In this document: piece by piece, positions 10,959 through 22,090 of the stretch
Numbering within the stretch: the stretch's first letter is position 1
How the letters are laid out: every line of letters begins with the position of its first letter
Assembly: GCA_947311845.1 (NCBI GenBank)
Contig: CAMZMU010000027.1
Span: forward strand, 42,496,853-42,560,852
Reading direction: 5' to 3'
DNA: 64,000 nt
DNA from: Poa pratensis
Taxonomy: Eukaryota > Streptophyta > Magnoliopsida > Poales > Poaceae
The notes under the pieces: model-generated
The model's database searches: none
What the model was told of the DNA's origin: nothing
What the model saw: only the letters and a program-made list of their open reading frames with translations
Position numbers and translations under genes: made by a program

Positions 10959-12257
10959 GATAATCCACATTCTTAGGGCACATCAATATTCGACGATGAG
11001 AGATCGTGCCCGGTATCGGCACATGCCGTGCGACGGAGGACCGACTCATATGCAGGTGCCAGAAGCCTCTCGTTCCTCCTCGAAGATCTCATTTTTGGCG
11101 GCGATCCACTCCATTTCATACTGGTTGGTTTTGGCTCGTTCGTACTCCTCGATGGCAGCAGTCTCTATCAAGAGGCACCCGACAGTTTTGAGCTCCTCCT
11201 CCTCCTGTTTCACCTCATGATTCTCTTTCCAGCGAGCTCAGTCCAACGTGTTTCCTTCCTCGCCTAGTCCTTCTACTCTGCAAGGAGCTCGACTCGCTAC
11301 CGTGATTTCAGCTTGTGGGAGGAGCATGAGATACAATCTTCTGAGGGAAGTTGCTGCCTGACAGATACCATGCCACAATGACCGGCGTTAGTGGGGTGTT
11401 GCGTGACGACGATGACCAGCTCAATTTGTCGGCGGCTGCAGAAAGAGCTTGGCGCGAGATCAAAGCCTCAGGTTCTCGCACAACAAGCCACCCGCGGCAC
11501 CTTCCCGACATGGCCCCACTCAAGCTCGGCTTTGCAGCGGCTTCAGGGATATGACGGTGTTAGATTGGGGACGGGGAATTGTCGAGGACCTCGTGCGGTG
11601 GCGCAGCGATGGGAACAACAGTGGCGACGCGCCCGAAGACCTGGGGTCGGTGGCACGTGAGGCGCGGGGACGTGTGTAAGAGGCCGAGACGGCGATGGTA
11701 GAAGCAGGAGCTAGACTCGAGAGCTCGTGCGGTGGTGAGAACCTAGAGCCGCTGAAAACGAGTCTCGTTGACCGCCATATGAGCTCACATGGGTGACGGC
11801 AAGTCGGCGGGGCATATAGAGGAAACAAGTGAGAGAGAGTGTGTGTTTGTAGGGAGAGGACCCACCTACAAATTTACAGAACGCGTGGCTGCCTTTTGAG
11901 TATATTGTAACCAAAAATCAGACGGAGACATTACTTTTTTCTGTTAAACCCTGCCTTTTGCTCCCGCTGAAAAACCCCAAACTTTTGCAGCATGATGTTT
12001 GTTTACAATATCCGCTACAGTTGCTCCTAAGTCCCTTTTTAGCGTATGCTCCTGACTCCTGAGCCCATGGCTGTGCGGCCATCATCGATCCGTACCCCAC
12101 CTAGAGTCTGACTAATCATGCTGTTAATTGCCCAATAACCATCGGCTCGCAAGTACGCCTCAGCCACTAATCGATCTCTTAACCCCAAAGGAAATCCTGT
12201 GAATAAGTTAAGGGACTACTTCTACACCACACGATTGTTTTATCATGGAGTGGATTA
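10959..12257. other. Intergenic DNA with a decayed coding remnant
   Basis: On the minus strand, about 11220 to 11050 reads as an open, charged, helix-prone stretch (for example LKTVGCLLIETAAIEEYERA) without a start codon. It resembles the coiled-coil tails of plant SANT/Myb-like accessory proteins of DNA transposons, but this is only an impression. The DNA left of 4640 and right of 10958 was once continuous, so the remnant may extend from 4400 to 11900. Nothing else is recognisable. Confidence 0.3.
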
Positions 12258-12400
12258 CTCCGTCCGGTTAGGTTTTTTGGTCCTACGTGTATATCACAAT
12301 TGCTAATTTTATCAATGTAATATGAATTTTATCTAATTTTTAATGATATATTTTTGTAATATATATGCGCAGGATCTTTAAACCGAACCCGGGGGGATAG
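12258..12400. mobile_element. Degenerate Stowaway-like MITE
   Basis: The left end is ctccgtccggtta. The right end, aaccgaacccggggggatag, is a rough inverse. TA dinucleotides flank both ends (12256-12257 and 12401-12402). The 143-bp length fits Stowaway. The poor right end keeps confidence moderate. A second Stowaway-type start, ctccctccgtttcgg, at 12486 has no matching end. Confidence 0.5.
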
Positions 12401-12402
12401 TA

Positions 12403-13129
12403 ATTAAAAAGAATTCTGTTAGTTTCCATCATACGGTTATAATAATGGTGTTTTTTGTTGCCTAATTTATTTCATGATTTTTGCCACTCCCTCCGTTTCG
12501 GTTTTTAAGTCTTGTGTGCGTCTCTAGATTATCAATTTGACCAATGTGACACACGTATATATTACAACATATATATCATTCAAAACTTTAGACATTATAT
12601 TTTCACTGGTACAATTTTTGCGTCATGTAATTTATTTTTTCCAACCAGATAAAGTGTGCTTCGAATGAAAATAATAATTGTTTAGGTGACATTGAAACAA
12701 AGATTTAGTTTGTCAACGTTGCTTCTAAATATAGTTTGCTTCCGAATAAGTAACATGTGCTCCCATTGATATTGGAAGTTGCTTCTATACACAGCAAGAA
12801 TATTTTATCAATTTCTTTGTCACGACTGCGTTAGGTTTTGGGCCCTTTGGAAAAAATGCCGCCATAGTCCACCTTGATGATGATCGCGTAGATGTTTCAT
12901 GCCGGCCGAACCTTTTCGAAGCATGTGCTCTACCTCGCTGAGACAATAGAAGCTCGTGTGTCAGGACGAAACCTACTGGAACAGTGTCAGGGAGGAGCGT
13001 TCGAGAAATTTTAGCAGCTAGGGGCTACGAGTAGCGAGGATGGTGTCAATGATGAGGCAGACGTTACTTGTTATCGCAAAGGTCATGCAGCAAGGTTGTT
13101 GTTGCACAGGTGGTATACCGGTCGTCGAC
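12403..13129. other. Intergenic, AT-rich
   Basis: It contains the orphan Stowaway-like terminus at 12486 and short decayed coding-like pieces around 12860-13120. No feature can be delimited. Confidence 0.4.
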
Positions 13130-13692
13130 GAACATAAATTAGAAGCCGACCGGCTAAAATCCATGGACAACATAAATGTTGATTAAAAAAGTACCAGTGC
13201 CATAGAGTCGCCCACTTATGGGATTAGGAACTTCATCTTTTGAAACGCGGCAGAAGATTTGCCAAATTTTACTGAAAAAGAAGAAGAGTCACAATACAAG
13301 AAAAGAGAAATGAAAGAAACGGGTCCTCAAGACACAACTTGCAAAAAAGGAAAAAACCTACTCGCCCACCATGAGGGACCAGTCATTAGGTGACCAGAAA
13401 ATGGTTGAAATATCCCCATAAAGTTGGCAAATCTGTCTTCGTTCAAACATGTCCCGGTCATAACAACATTATCCTCAGCGGGACGTTAAAGCACTATTGG
13501 CTAGTCTAATATTCGATCGGGTCTAACAGAGCTCTTCGTATTATCCGATATCGATCCCCTCTTTGCACAAAATACGAGGGATTTGGGTGAGCTCCATAGC
13601 CTCCATTGCACAGTGTCAAGCACCAGGACCCGATTAAACTTCAGGACTGTGTTTTCCCACTGCTCAATAATCAATCACCCTGATGCAAGACA
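13130..13692 (-). repeat. Inverted copy of repeat block A
   Basis: These 560 bases are the reverse complement of about 17014-17560, with scattered substitutions. Shared landmarks include the ggttcctcatggtgggcgag region and the final ttgcatcagggtgattgatt. The outer edge continues a few bases into block B. The copy ends about 45 bases past the ATL stop codon. It contains no complete gene. Confidence 0.85.
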
Positions 13693-13736
13693 TACGAACA
13701 ACAAACAAGAAAACGTACTGTAGTAAAAAGTTCACA

Positions 13737-14458
13737 CTAATTACTACTCGTAGTATTCATAGCAGCGTGTTGTTGCTGGGGCTGCTGGCTCTCCAGGTCC
13801 TCCAGACGCATTTCAACGTGGTCACCCTGCAGCGGCCTCCGCGGCGACGGCCTCTCTCTGCTCAGCATCTTCATCAGCGACGCGCCGAGACCACATGGCG
13901 GCCCCGAGGTCCCGGCATCCTCCTTCGCCAAGCTCTGCTTCTCATGCACCGGCCCTGCCACCGCGCCTGACGGCGGCGGCGGCTCCACCAGGGCGCGGCA
14001 GACGGGGCAGGAGGAGCTGGAGGCGAGCCACGTATCGACGCAGGGGACGTGGAAGACATGGGCGCACGAAGGCAGCACGCGCACCGCGTCGCCCTGCCGC
14101 GCGGCGCCGAGGCAGATGGCGCACTCGCCCGGCTCGCCGCCCGGGGCCTCCTCGTACGCCGCGGTCGGCAGCGCCGCGATGGCCGACGGGTCCAGTCCGG
14201 TCTTGGGCGCCTTGGGCTCGGCTGCCTGCAGGACCGTCGCCGCCGCGTCGGCGCGCCTGCGGTTGCGGCGGCGCACGTGGCAGATGTAGAGGTGCAGGAG
14301 CAGGGCGAGGCCGAGGACGGAGACGGACGCGGCGACGGCCGTGGCGATGAGCCGCACGTCGCGTGTCGGCCCCGGGGACGGGCTCCTTCTCCTCCGCCGA
14401 ACCACGCGGAGCCTGGGTCGCTCGCCTTCCCCGACATGGACACCGACGACATCGACAT
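13737..14458 (-). CDS. RING-H2 finger protein, ATL-type E3 ubiquitin ligase
   Basis: ATL proteins are membrane-anchored E3 ligases that pass ubiquitin from an E2 to target proteins. In the main frame (GTG at 14405 counted as residue 1), a hydrophobic segment at about 18-44 is followed by a basic stretch, the GLD motif at 70-72 and a C3H2C3 RING: C95, C98, C114, H116, H119, C122, C133, C136, with W126 before the last pair. The acidic, Q-rich tail ends at 13737. The expected length and single-exon form fit the family. Oddity: this frame has no upstream ATG. ATG codons at 14458, 14452 and 14437 open a frame offset by one, so a one-base indel between about 14350 and 14405, or a sequence error, must join them. 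The product class is sure; an intact start is not. Confidence 0.85.
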
Positions 14459-14628
14459 GGCCGTGCTTTCTTTCTTTGATCGCAGCGCGCTCGTCACTTC
14501 TCCTCGTCCTCCTCGGCGTCCTCCTGTTCGTGCTTGTTGGCTGGTTGGTTGGTGTAAGCTAGAGTCTAGAGTAGGAGTGTTTTGCCTTGCGATGGAGCTG
14601 ATGATAAATGATGGCGCCGGGTTGTTGG

Positions 14629-14638
14629 GTTTTATAGG
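14629..14638 (-). promoter_or_regulatory. TATA box of the ATL gene
   Basis: On the minus strand the string cctataaaac lies about 170 bases before the first ATG at 14458. That implies a start site near 14600 and a 5' UTR of about 140 bases, reasonable for a grass gene. Confidence 0.6.
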
Positions 14639-15041
14639 TTTCATGGCGGAGCGTGCGTGCCTTAGCGGTGCACCTGAGTTTAGCTTTAGCGAGCTCGAGC
14701 TCGACGGAGCTAGTGGAGTGCGCGGGCCCGATTCGGATGTCCGTCACGTCGGTGTGGGGCAAAGGCGCGGCACGTTTGCGGAAAGCGGTGCATGTATTTG
14801 AAACTCCGACGTGGCCATTCGTCCCCCTCGACGGCGACGGCCAAAACGCCCATGATTCGGTTCGTTTCTTTAGATTTCTTAGCCTCCGGGGCCGGCGGCC
14901 AGGTGTTGCCGTGGCTTCGCGGTGGAGGCCTACGTGCGAGCCCATGGTTTTGGGACAATTAACGGCGTGGTTAGTATGTGGGGTTAGGATCGACGGTGGC
15001 CGCACAGGTACGGACTTGGCCGGCGGTGTGAGTTAATGGAG

Positions 15042-15146
15042 GATACGTCGAAGAAGACACTCACGAGAGTAATGCCAGTGGAAGATCCAGTTTGTATGGC
15101 TGGCACCAGTTTGACAATCGGTTGGCGCCAGTTCTGATTCGATCTT
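15042..15146. repeat. Dispersed repeat, inverted copy of 4119-4228
   Basis: It is nearly the reverse complement of the copy beside the hairpin at 3949-4093. It lies about 400-500 bases upstream of the ATL TATA box, so it may belong to the distal promoter. Its element family is unknown. Confidence 0.7.
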
Positions 15147-15290
15147 CACTTTTGTCTGTCATGCCGACGGAGAAACTAGCACGGTAGTGCACACTGGTTC
15201 TTTACTTTGCGTTGTCACGTCTTACAGTTCGGATCCGGAATAAGCAGTCACTTTTACACTTCGGCCTCGCAATTTAGGTCACCTCAAACC

Positions 15291-15477
15291 AGCGGCGGAG
15301 CTAGAGCAAACGACTCCAGGGTGCACAGCTCTACAAATCCCTTCGTCTTGGCTACACGGGTGCACAGATCATGGTCTCAGGTGTGCACATAGGTTAGAAA
15401 ATGACTTGTATGTAAAGAAAAATTAAATGGACCCGGTGTCCTGTGCACCCGGCTAGGACAGTGTAGCTCCGCCGGTG
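15291..15477. mobile_element. Mutator-like MITE
   Basis: A perfect 9-bp duplication, cctcaaacc, is at 15282-15290 and 15478-15486. The ends are inverted: agcggcggagcta on the left, and caccggcggagcta when the right end is read on the other strand. Nine-base duplications are characteristic of Mutator-like elements. The 187-bp interior has no coding capacity. Confidence 0.85.
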
Positions 15478-15837
15478 CCTCAAACCGTTCTGCTTAGCGA
15501 ATCTCAAGGCGTACCTCAACTGGCAAGACAGCCTCTTGCGGTCTTGCCCATTGATCAACTCAAAAAGAGTAACTTTAGTAGCTCCATGCTTAAAAAATTT
15601 ATGAGCCCATAATGCTTCAGATAGTGTATTTCGAGGGCTCCAATACTAATCTTGAGTTAACATCATCTCCAACGGCGTGCCTGAAATTATACCCGTTTGT
15701 GGGTGTCTGAACACCATGTACGGATAAATGGGATCGGTGCCCCAACGGGCAATGACAACACCCGCTTTGATGTCCCGACAAAAAAAGGGCCAGAGACCAT
15801 CAATTGGGCTAGTCTGGTCTGAAATCTACGTTGCATA

Positions 15838-17013
15838 TGGATGTTAGCCGGTCGGCTTCTATTATTCGAACTTGTTATGCTTTTGTTGTTGGTTCTATAC
15901 ATTTGTTGGCGACTTGGCGCGGAGACCCGGAGAATAATACACATCTATTTTCACGCTATCCAGATTAAAGAACTTCATGGTCAACTTAGGGCTACACCAA
16001 CATTTCTGGATCTCCTCCTCAGATGGACGTCCAACAAATCAAGTAAGCCTACTGAAATTCTTATGCTTCAGGAGGTGCTGGTAACTAGCGACATTCTCGG
16101 TGACATCACTTTGAAATAGCCACCTTCTAGTGAATATTCCACACGGCTTACCTCGCACAATTCAAAGAGTTGGTTTCCATAGTTCTTTGCATGTCTCGTT
16201 TTGCAAGATAGGGTTTGGACGGCCGATGCCAACTTTGCAAGAGGGCCCCGGAGTCTCTGGTCCACATTATGTTCAAATGTCGACATTCACTGTGAGTTTG
16301 GAATGACGTTGTGGACTTGACACCTCTCTCACATCATCGTGAGCTAAGTTTGCTACCATCAAAGATCGGTGGAGCACTGCAGTGAATGCCTATGGTATGT
16401 AGAGAAAGGACATGGCTTCCCTCCTCATGCTATTCTCTTGGAGTTTTGGAGTGAGCGAAATGCACGTGTTTTTAGAATGATCCATGCCGTCCCACATAAC
16501 TAGCAAGATAAAATCCGAGGCCACCAATTGGCTGGCCGGCCCCAAACATTTAAATTTATTATGCTGCCAAAGTAGAACCTTTTATCCTTTTCTTTTTAGC
16601 CTTTTGGCTATATTTATCATAAACTCTTCTTATTTTGCAGTACCACTATCGCGCTCATACCTACCCTGTTAAGTTGACATCAGAAAACGAATACAGTAAA
16701 TTACATGATCACGATTGCACTTATACAGCTCCTACGTAGTGATTAACACTCCACCAGAAAATGAAAGCAATTCGGCCATCCAGGGACACCAGAAAAGATG
16801 TCCGGTCATTTTAGGTGGATAAAGACAGAGGACGACGCATTCCCGCGAAGTTATCCAGGCAGAGCAAGAATGTACTCATGGATGATACACATCTGCAAAC
16901 TGACCACGGTGGCGATTCGGGTAAAACCATTTTGTAACTCCGGATCTTATGCTATTATTCTATCTTAACAAGCGCTCAGTGCGATCTTAAGTGCTTCGAT
17001 CTGGTAAGTGGAA
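15838..17013 (+). repeat. Direct repeat B, copy 1 (contains a LINE 3' end)
   Basis: It starts tggatgttagccggtcggc and is repeated at 17545-18729 with high identity and a few small indels. It carries a decayed 3' part of a LINE ORF2 (listed separately), then about 330 bases of noncoding sequence ending near ctggtaagtggaa. Confidence 0.85.
16150..16672 (+). pseudogene. LINE ORF2 3' remnant, copy 1
   Basis: In shifting frames the plus strand encodes the zinc-binding tail typical of plant LINE reverse transcriptases: a VWTAD-like stretch near 16210, then cysteine/histidine residues around 16225-16290, and an EFWSERNARVFR-like motif near 16445-16480. Stops and frameshifts break it. It ends near 16672. 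This is a fossil, with no reverse transcriptase core present. Confidence 0.6.
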
Positions 17014-17560
17014 ACATGTCTTGCATCAGGGTGATTGATTATTCAGCAGTGGGAAAACACACTCCTGAAGTTTAATCGGGTCCTGGTGCTTGACACTGTG
17101 CAATGGAGGCTATGGAGCTCACCCAAATCCCTCGTATTTTGTGCAAAGAGGGGATCGATATCGGATAATACGAAGAGCTCTGTTAGACCCGATCAAATAT
17201 TAGACTAGCCAATAGTGCTTTAACGTCCCGCTGAGGATATTGTTGTTATGAACGGGACATGTTTGAAGAAAGACATATTTGCCAACTTTATGGGGATATT
17301 TCAACCATTTTCTGGTCACCTAATGACTGGTTCCTCATGGTGGGCGAGTAGGTTTTTCCTTTTTTCCAAGTTGTGTCTCGAGGACCCGTTTCTTTCATTT
17401 CTCTTTTCTTGTATTGTGACTCTTCTTCTTTTTCAGTAAAATTTGGCAAATCTTCTTCCGCGTTTCAAAAGATGAAGTTCCTAATCCCATAAGTGGGCGA
17501 CTCTATGGCACTGGTACTTTTTTAATCAACATTTATGTTGTCCATGGATGTTAGCCGGTC
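17014..17560 (+). repeat. Repeat block A, direct copy between the two B copies
   Basis: It is the reverse complement of 13130-13692. It lies exactly between B copy 1 and B copy 2 and overlaps the first few bases of B copy 2. It is the only A copy followed by a full B unit, so A+B (17014-18729) is probably the ancestral unit. Confidence 0.8.
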
Positions 17561-18729
17561 GGCTTCTATTATTCGAACTTGATAATAATGCTTTTATTGT
17601 TGGTTCTATGCATTTGTTGGCGACTTGGTGCGGAGAACCGGAGAATAATACACATCTATTTTCACGCTATCCAGATTAAAGAACTTCATGGTCAACTTAG
17701 GGCTACACCAACATTTTTGGATCTCCATCCTCAGATGGACGTCCAACAAATCAAGTAAGCCTTCTGAGATTCTTATGCTTCAGGAGGTGCTGGTAACTAG
17801 CGACATTCTGGGTGACATCACTTTGAAATTGCCGCCTTCTAGTGAATATTCCACATGGCTTACCTCGCACAATTCAAAGAGTTGGTTTCCATAGTTCTTT
17901 GCATGTCTCGTTTTGCAAGATAGGGTTTGGACGGCCGATGCCAACTTTGCAAGAGGGCCCCAGAATCTCTGGTCCACATTATGTTCAAATGTCGACATTC
18001 ACTGTGAGTTTGGAATGACATTGTGGACTTGACACCTCTCTCACATCATCATGCGCAAAGTTTGCTACCGTCAAAGATCGGTGGAGCACTACAGTGAATG
18101 CCTATGGTATGCAGAGAAAGGACATGGCTTCCCTCCTCATGCTAGTCTCTTGGGAGTTTTGGAGTGAGCGAAATGCACGTGTTTTTAGAATAATCCATGC
18201 CGTCCCACATAACTAGCAAGGTCAAATCCGAGGCCACCAATTGGGTGGCCGGCGCCAAACATTTAAATTTATTATGCTGCCAGAGTAGAACCTTTTATCC
18301 TTTTCTTTTTAGCCTTTTGGCTATATATCTCGTAAACTCTTCTTATTTTGCAGTACCACTATCGCGCTCATACCTACCCTGTTAAGTTGACATCAGAAAG
18401 CAAATATAGTAAAATTACATGATCACGATTGCACTTATACAGCTCCTACGTAGTGATTAACACTCCACCAGAAAATGAAAGCAATTCGGCCATCCAGGGA
18501 CACCAGAAAAGATGTCCGGTCATTTTAGGTGGATAAAGACAGAGGACGACGTATTCCCGCGAAGTTATCTAGGCAGATCAAAGAATGTACTCATGGATGA
18601 TACGCATCTGCAAACTGACCACCGTGGCGATTCGGGTAAAACCATTTTGTAACTCCGGATCTTATGCTATTATTCTATCTTAACAAGCGCTCAGTGCGAT
18701 CTTAAGTGCTTCGATCTGGTAAGTGGAAG
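17545..18729 (+). repeat. Direct repeat B, copy 2
   Basis: It matches 15838-17013 almost base for base, including the decayed LINE 3' end (about 17860-18385). After 18729 the two copies part company. Confidence 0.85.
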
Positions 18730-19431
18730 CAAGTGCAATTACACGCATGCATCCTAGTACCTAAATAAGCCCACGATGGAGTCAAACACTAGACTAGAAA
18801 ATGCACCATACATCCGGGTTCAACGTGAGAAATCAGAAAAATTATAATATGTGCGTCCCCATATATATACTAGATATGTCTCGATCATACATAAAGTCTT
18901 CCATTCCACCAACGCCTATGTTCTTGGATTCTTTACGTCTGCTGGAAGAAAAGCAGGCAGTGGAAGTGGAGTAGTGGTGTTCCGACTCAAAAGTCGATTA
19001 AAGGCTTCTTCTCCGACGCGAAAGGCGGCAGCGGTGACTCGGAAAGTCGCCGCTTACGTTCGCCGTATCGGGAAGATCCGGCTGGCCGGCCTGAAAAATA
19101 TAAGACGTGAATCGTTAAGCAGTGGGTTGATGGCCTCATGGGGTCGACCTCCATATAGCCACTGTGGGCTCTGAATAAGATGTTCAGATATTTGTTTTCT
19201 TACAGCAATATAGTAGTAAGGTGGGCAGATCTGTTCTCCGAGCAAGATTAAACATGTGAAGGAAGGGTCACCCTACACTGATATTCAGTGACCGGTGCTC
19301 TTAGGGACTAAACAAGTTCTAGGCATCTCAGGGCAGCATGCAGAGAACCTTATCCAGCATGTACAGCTGAAGCTCTGATCAATCTGGACCGATCGATGGC
19401 ACTAGTTTCTAGCAGGAATATATTCGTCAAC
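18730..19431. other. Intergenic DNA
   Basis: A 107-codon plus-strand frame at 18851-19174 is rich in arginine and lysine (around VTRKVAAYVRRIGKIRLAGL). It has no domain that I recognise, although a tatatatac string lies just upstream at 18859. I regard it as unproven. Confidence 0.35.
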
Positions 19432-19482
19432 TGAGGATGAAAAACTTTATCCAAGAAACAAAAAAAAAAGTGAGGATGAAAA
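19432..19482. repeat. Micro-insertion flanked by a 12-bp duplication
   Basis: The string tgaggatgaaaa is at 19432-19443 and 19471-19482. The 27 bases between them end in an A run followed by g. A short, A-tailed insertion on the plus strand with its target duplication is the simplest reading. Confidence 0.6.
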
Positions 19483-20012
19483 GCAAGATAAGGTCCACCA
19501 GATTCGCTTGATTAGTCGTGCTGCTGTGGACGCTATCTAAGATTACAGGCTGGTAGAAAATAATGGATACTATCACCTAAGGACTAGGTTCACTCGTACT
19601 TTTCCACCGTCAAAAGTTCTTTGTTATCCAGAAGGTGATCGAGTTGTGGATAAACTTCCCCTCCCTGCAGCCTCCAGATAAACCGTTTCGTTTCCAGAAA
19701 CGGGAAGCGAGTGACGGTCAAGAGAATATACTGGAAAAGTATGGTAGTAGTACCCAGAAGAACTGTGCAATGGAAAATTTCAAAAGCCTTTGATGTTGAA
19801 CACGCACTGTGCGATGGTTTCCGCCTATCTGGCAGCTAGAATTCATGGCAAAAGCAATATGAAGATTAGTCATTTCAGAGCCTAAAACTGTCATAAATTT
19901 TCTTCCAGGGAAGTATTTTTCGATCAAGAGAGATTGCAGCAAAGTGGCTCACGGACTGAATCTATCAACGGAATGTTATCCAACCAGCAACCTCAAAGCT
20001 GGAAATCTCATT

Positions 20013-20122
20013 TTTTTAGATAAAGGAATTTTATTATTTAAGAGTTTTAAGCATTACACCCGGCCTCTGCATAGCTAGGATGCACACAGCCACAAGTTCA
20101 CGAGTTCACAAGTACCCAATGC
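20013..20122 (-). mobile_element. 5'-truncated non-LTR retroposon
   Basis: The flanks agctggaaatctcat (19998-20012) and agctagaaatctcat (20123-20137) form a 15-bp duplication with one mismatch. The insert starts with a T run, so its A-tail is on the minus strand. It contains cccggcctctgcatagctag followed by gatgcacacagcc, a 3' end seen often in Triticeae non-LTR elements. A related tail is at 61630-61740. Confidence 0.75.
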
Positions 20123-20674
20123 AGCTAGAAATCTCATGACGCCTTTTGGCACAGGACCTTGGGATCTGGAATCGAGTCATGGGATAGGAAGTTTAACCTT
20201 GTCATTGTCAACAACAGGTGCACAAAACTGAAGCAGATGACAAAATATTACTTACTATAAACAAACTAACTATGCTCTTTTCATAGTAGTTAAGGCAATT
20301 CACTAAAGGGTTAATTCATTTATTTCTCCAAGTCCTGATTAATGCAGCTACATCATTCTTATCAGGTTAATAATTTGATATCCCAGTAAATTGCAGTTTA
20401 AGCTTGTAGATAGAGCATGAAAAACTAGCACCTCAGCATTAGAGATATTCAAAATCCACACTGCGATTAAAGCTTTCCATGCAAAGCTTAATGCCTCCTG
20501 CTTTTGGAATTGGTTGCTCCTAAACTTGGCGTGCTGATTTGATCACATAGTTGAATAGGCGGGTCGACACTCACTAGGAATTGTTCATAGTTGCAGGGTA
20601 GATTTCTTCAGCCATGGCATGTGATCTAAAAAATAAAAATTCCAATTTATCAAATGAATGGATACAACAGTATT

Positions 20675-20719
20675 AGCATAAATATACCTTTTTTTTTTTG
20701 CTATAAGCATAAATATACC
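20675..20719. repeat. Micro-insertion flanked by a 14-bp duplication
   Basis: The string agcataaatatacc is at 20675-20688 and 20706-20719. Only 17 bases separate the copies: an 11-T run and gctata. Confidence 0.65.
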
Positions 20720-20827
20720 ATTGACTAATGTTTAACACGTGTAACACCAAGGAGAAATTTATGTGGATGTAACCTTCCCTCACATTACGTACTCATAGAG
20801 TACAAAAACCAAACACTGTAGTTGAAT

Positions 20828-20866
20828 AAACAGTTGAAAGATTTCTAAAAAAAAAAAACAGTTGAA
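20828..20866. repeat. Micro-insertion flanked by an 11-bp duplication
   Basis: The string aaacagttgaa is at 20828-20838 and 20856-20866, separated by 17 bases ending in an A run. The A run blurs the exact edge. Confidence 0.5.
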
Positions 20867-21480
20867 GTTTGCATTTAGAGAATGCAAAACTTGCAACGAT
20901 ATTTGATCACAACCCTCAGATGAAGGAACCGGTATAAACCAAGGAGACAGGCTAAGCATTAAAAATAGCTTAGAAAATATAATACTTAAAAGAAAATCTA
21001 TCCTCAGACATCTTTTGCAGGTTTCCTTTCAAGAAAGGACTTTGGGATCTTGGATGTTACTACATGGTTTTCTATTACAGAATCAACCGATTTTTTTTCC
21101 TGAATGTAGAACATTCGGCGCTTGTGCAAATCTACATTTAGGAAGATAATTTCAGTCTCCTACTTTATGATTCTAGAAAAAAACTAACAAGAGATATTGG
21201 AACAAATATATTATAACTTGATCCTATCAGTTAAAAAAATGCTGATTTTTTATAACCTTTGGAGGTAGTGACTTGCATTATGTCAGAAGTGCTGCTGTGT
21301 TTTAGGAGTCTCTGATTTGGACGAATGTATGTTCAGTTGTCTGTTGCGATGTGCTTTGCTGCTCAAAGCATCTAGTATGGATGAGTTGCCTGCTAAGAGG
21401 GGCTCAAGGCTGAAAAATATGTATATTAATACTTATAAGCATTGATAAGAGATCGTCTACAAACATTTGTAGAATATCTC

Positions 21481-21620
21481 AGGGCCTCTTTGGTTCACAG
21501 GATTTGGAAAACACACGAATGGGAAAACATAGGAATTGGATGTCAAGCCACACTGAATCCTACAGGAATATGTAAAAGAAATCCTACACCAAAATTCAAG
21601 AATAATGACGTGTCAGGTTC
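21481..21620 (+). mobile_element. Partial Tourist-like (PIF/Harbinger) MITE
   Basis: It begins gggcctctttggttcacagg and continues with gaatgggaaaacataggaat, the usual start of grass Tourist elements. The matching inverted end is missing nearby, so it is truncated. The right limit is approximate. Confidence 0.55.
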
Positions 21621-22042
21621 TGGGATAGTAAATCAGAGATAAAATCACTAGTTGCAACTGAAGTACACTTCTTAGTCCGTAATACTAGATTGCTACCTCA
21701 TCAATAATTTGATTTCGCAAGCTATACCATATAATAACATACCAAGATTATTAGCAAGCAATGGTGTGAAAAGTTCAAAATGGTATATTACTACAACAAA
21801 GAGCAGTCTGTCACAGTGGAAAATATAAACTAGACACCTGATGAGCGTGCACTCTATTCAACGAATAAATTCAATCCCTGTCACAAAGGTTATGAGAGAT
21901 ACATTAAAATATTTCAGGTAGTTACAGTTTGCAAGTATAAGGACACTGATATATATCCAATAACCCAAGTTTTAATAGAAGTTTGTTACAACTTAAAAGA
22001 CCAAGATCCATAGCACTGAAACTTTAGAATGGTTTTGTCTCA

Positions 22043-22090
22043 GTTCAGAGTTCTGCTTTTTTTTTTTTGAATTTGTTCAGAGTTCTGCTT
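22043..22090. repeat. Micro-insertion flanked by a 16-bp duplication
   Basis: The string gttcagagttctgctt occurs perfectly at 22043-22058 and 22075-22090, around a 16-base insert of ten T and gaattt. Confidence 0.7.

Noticed and set aside
15838..18729. Reading the two B copies as LTRs of a small retrotransposon
   Set aside because: They lack TG...CA ends, a primer site and a target duplication. They contain a LINE 3' end and the A block instead of an interior.
18851..19174. Arginine/lysine-rich 107-codon frame with an upstream TATA-like string
   Set aside because: No recognised domain, no splice or homology evidence, and the composition is unusual. Kept only as a note in the spacer entry.
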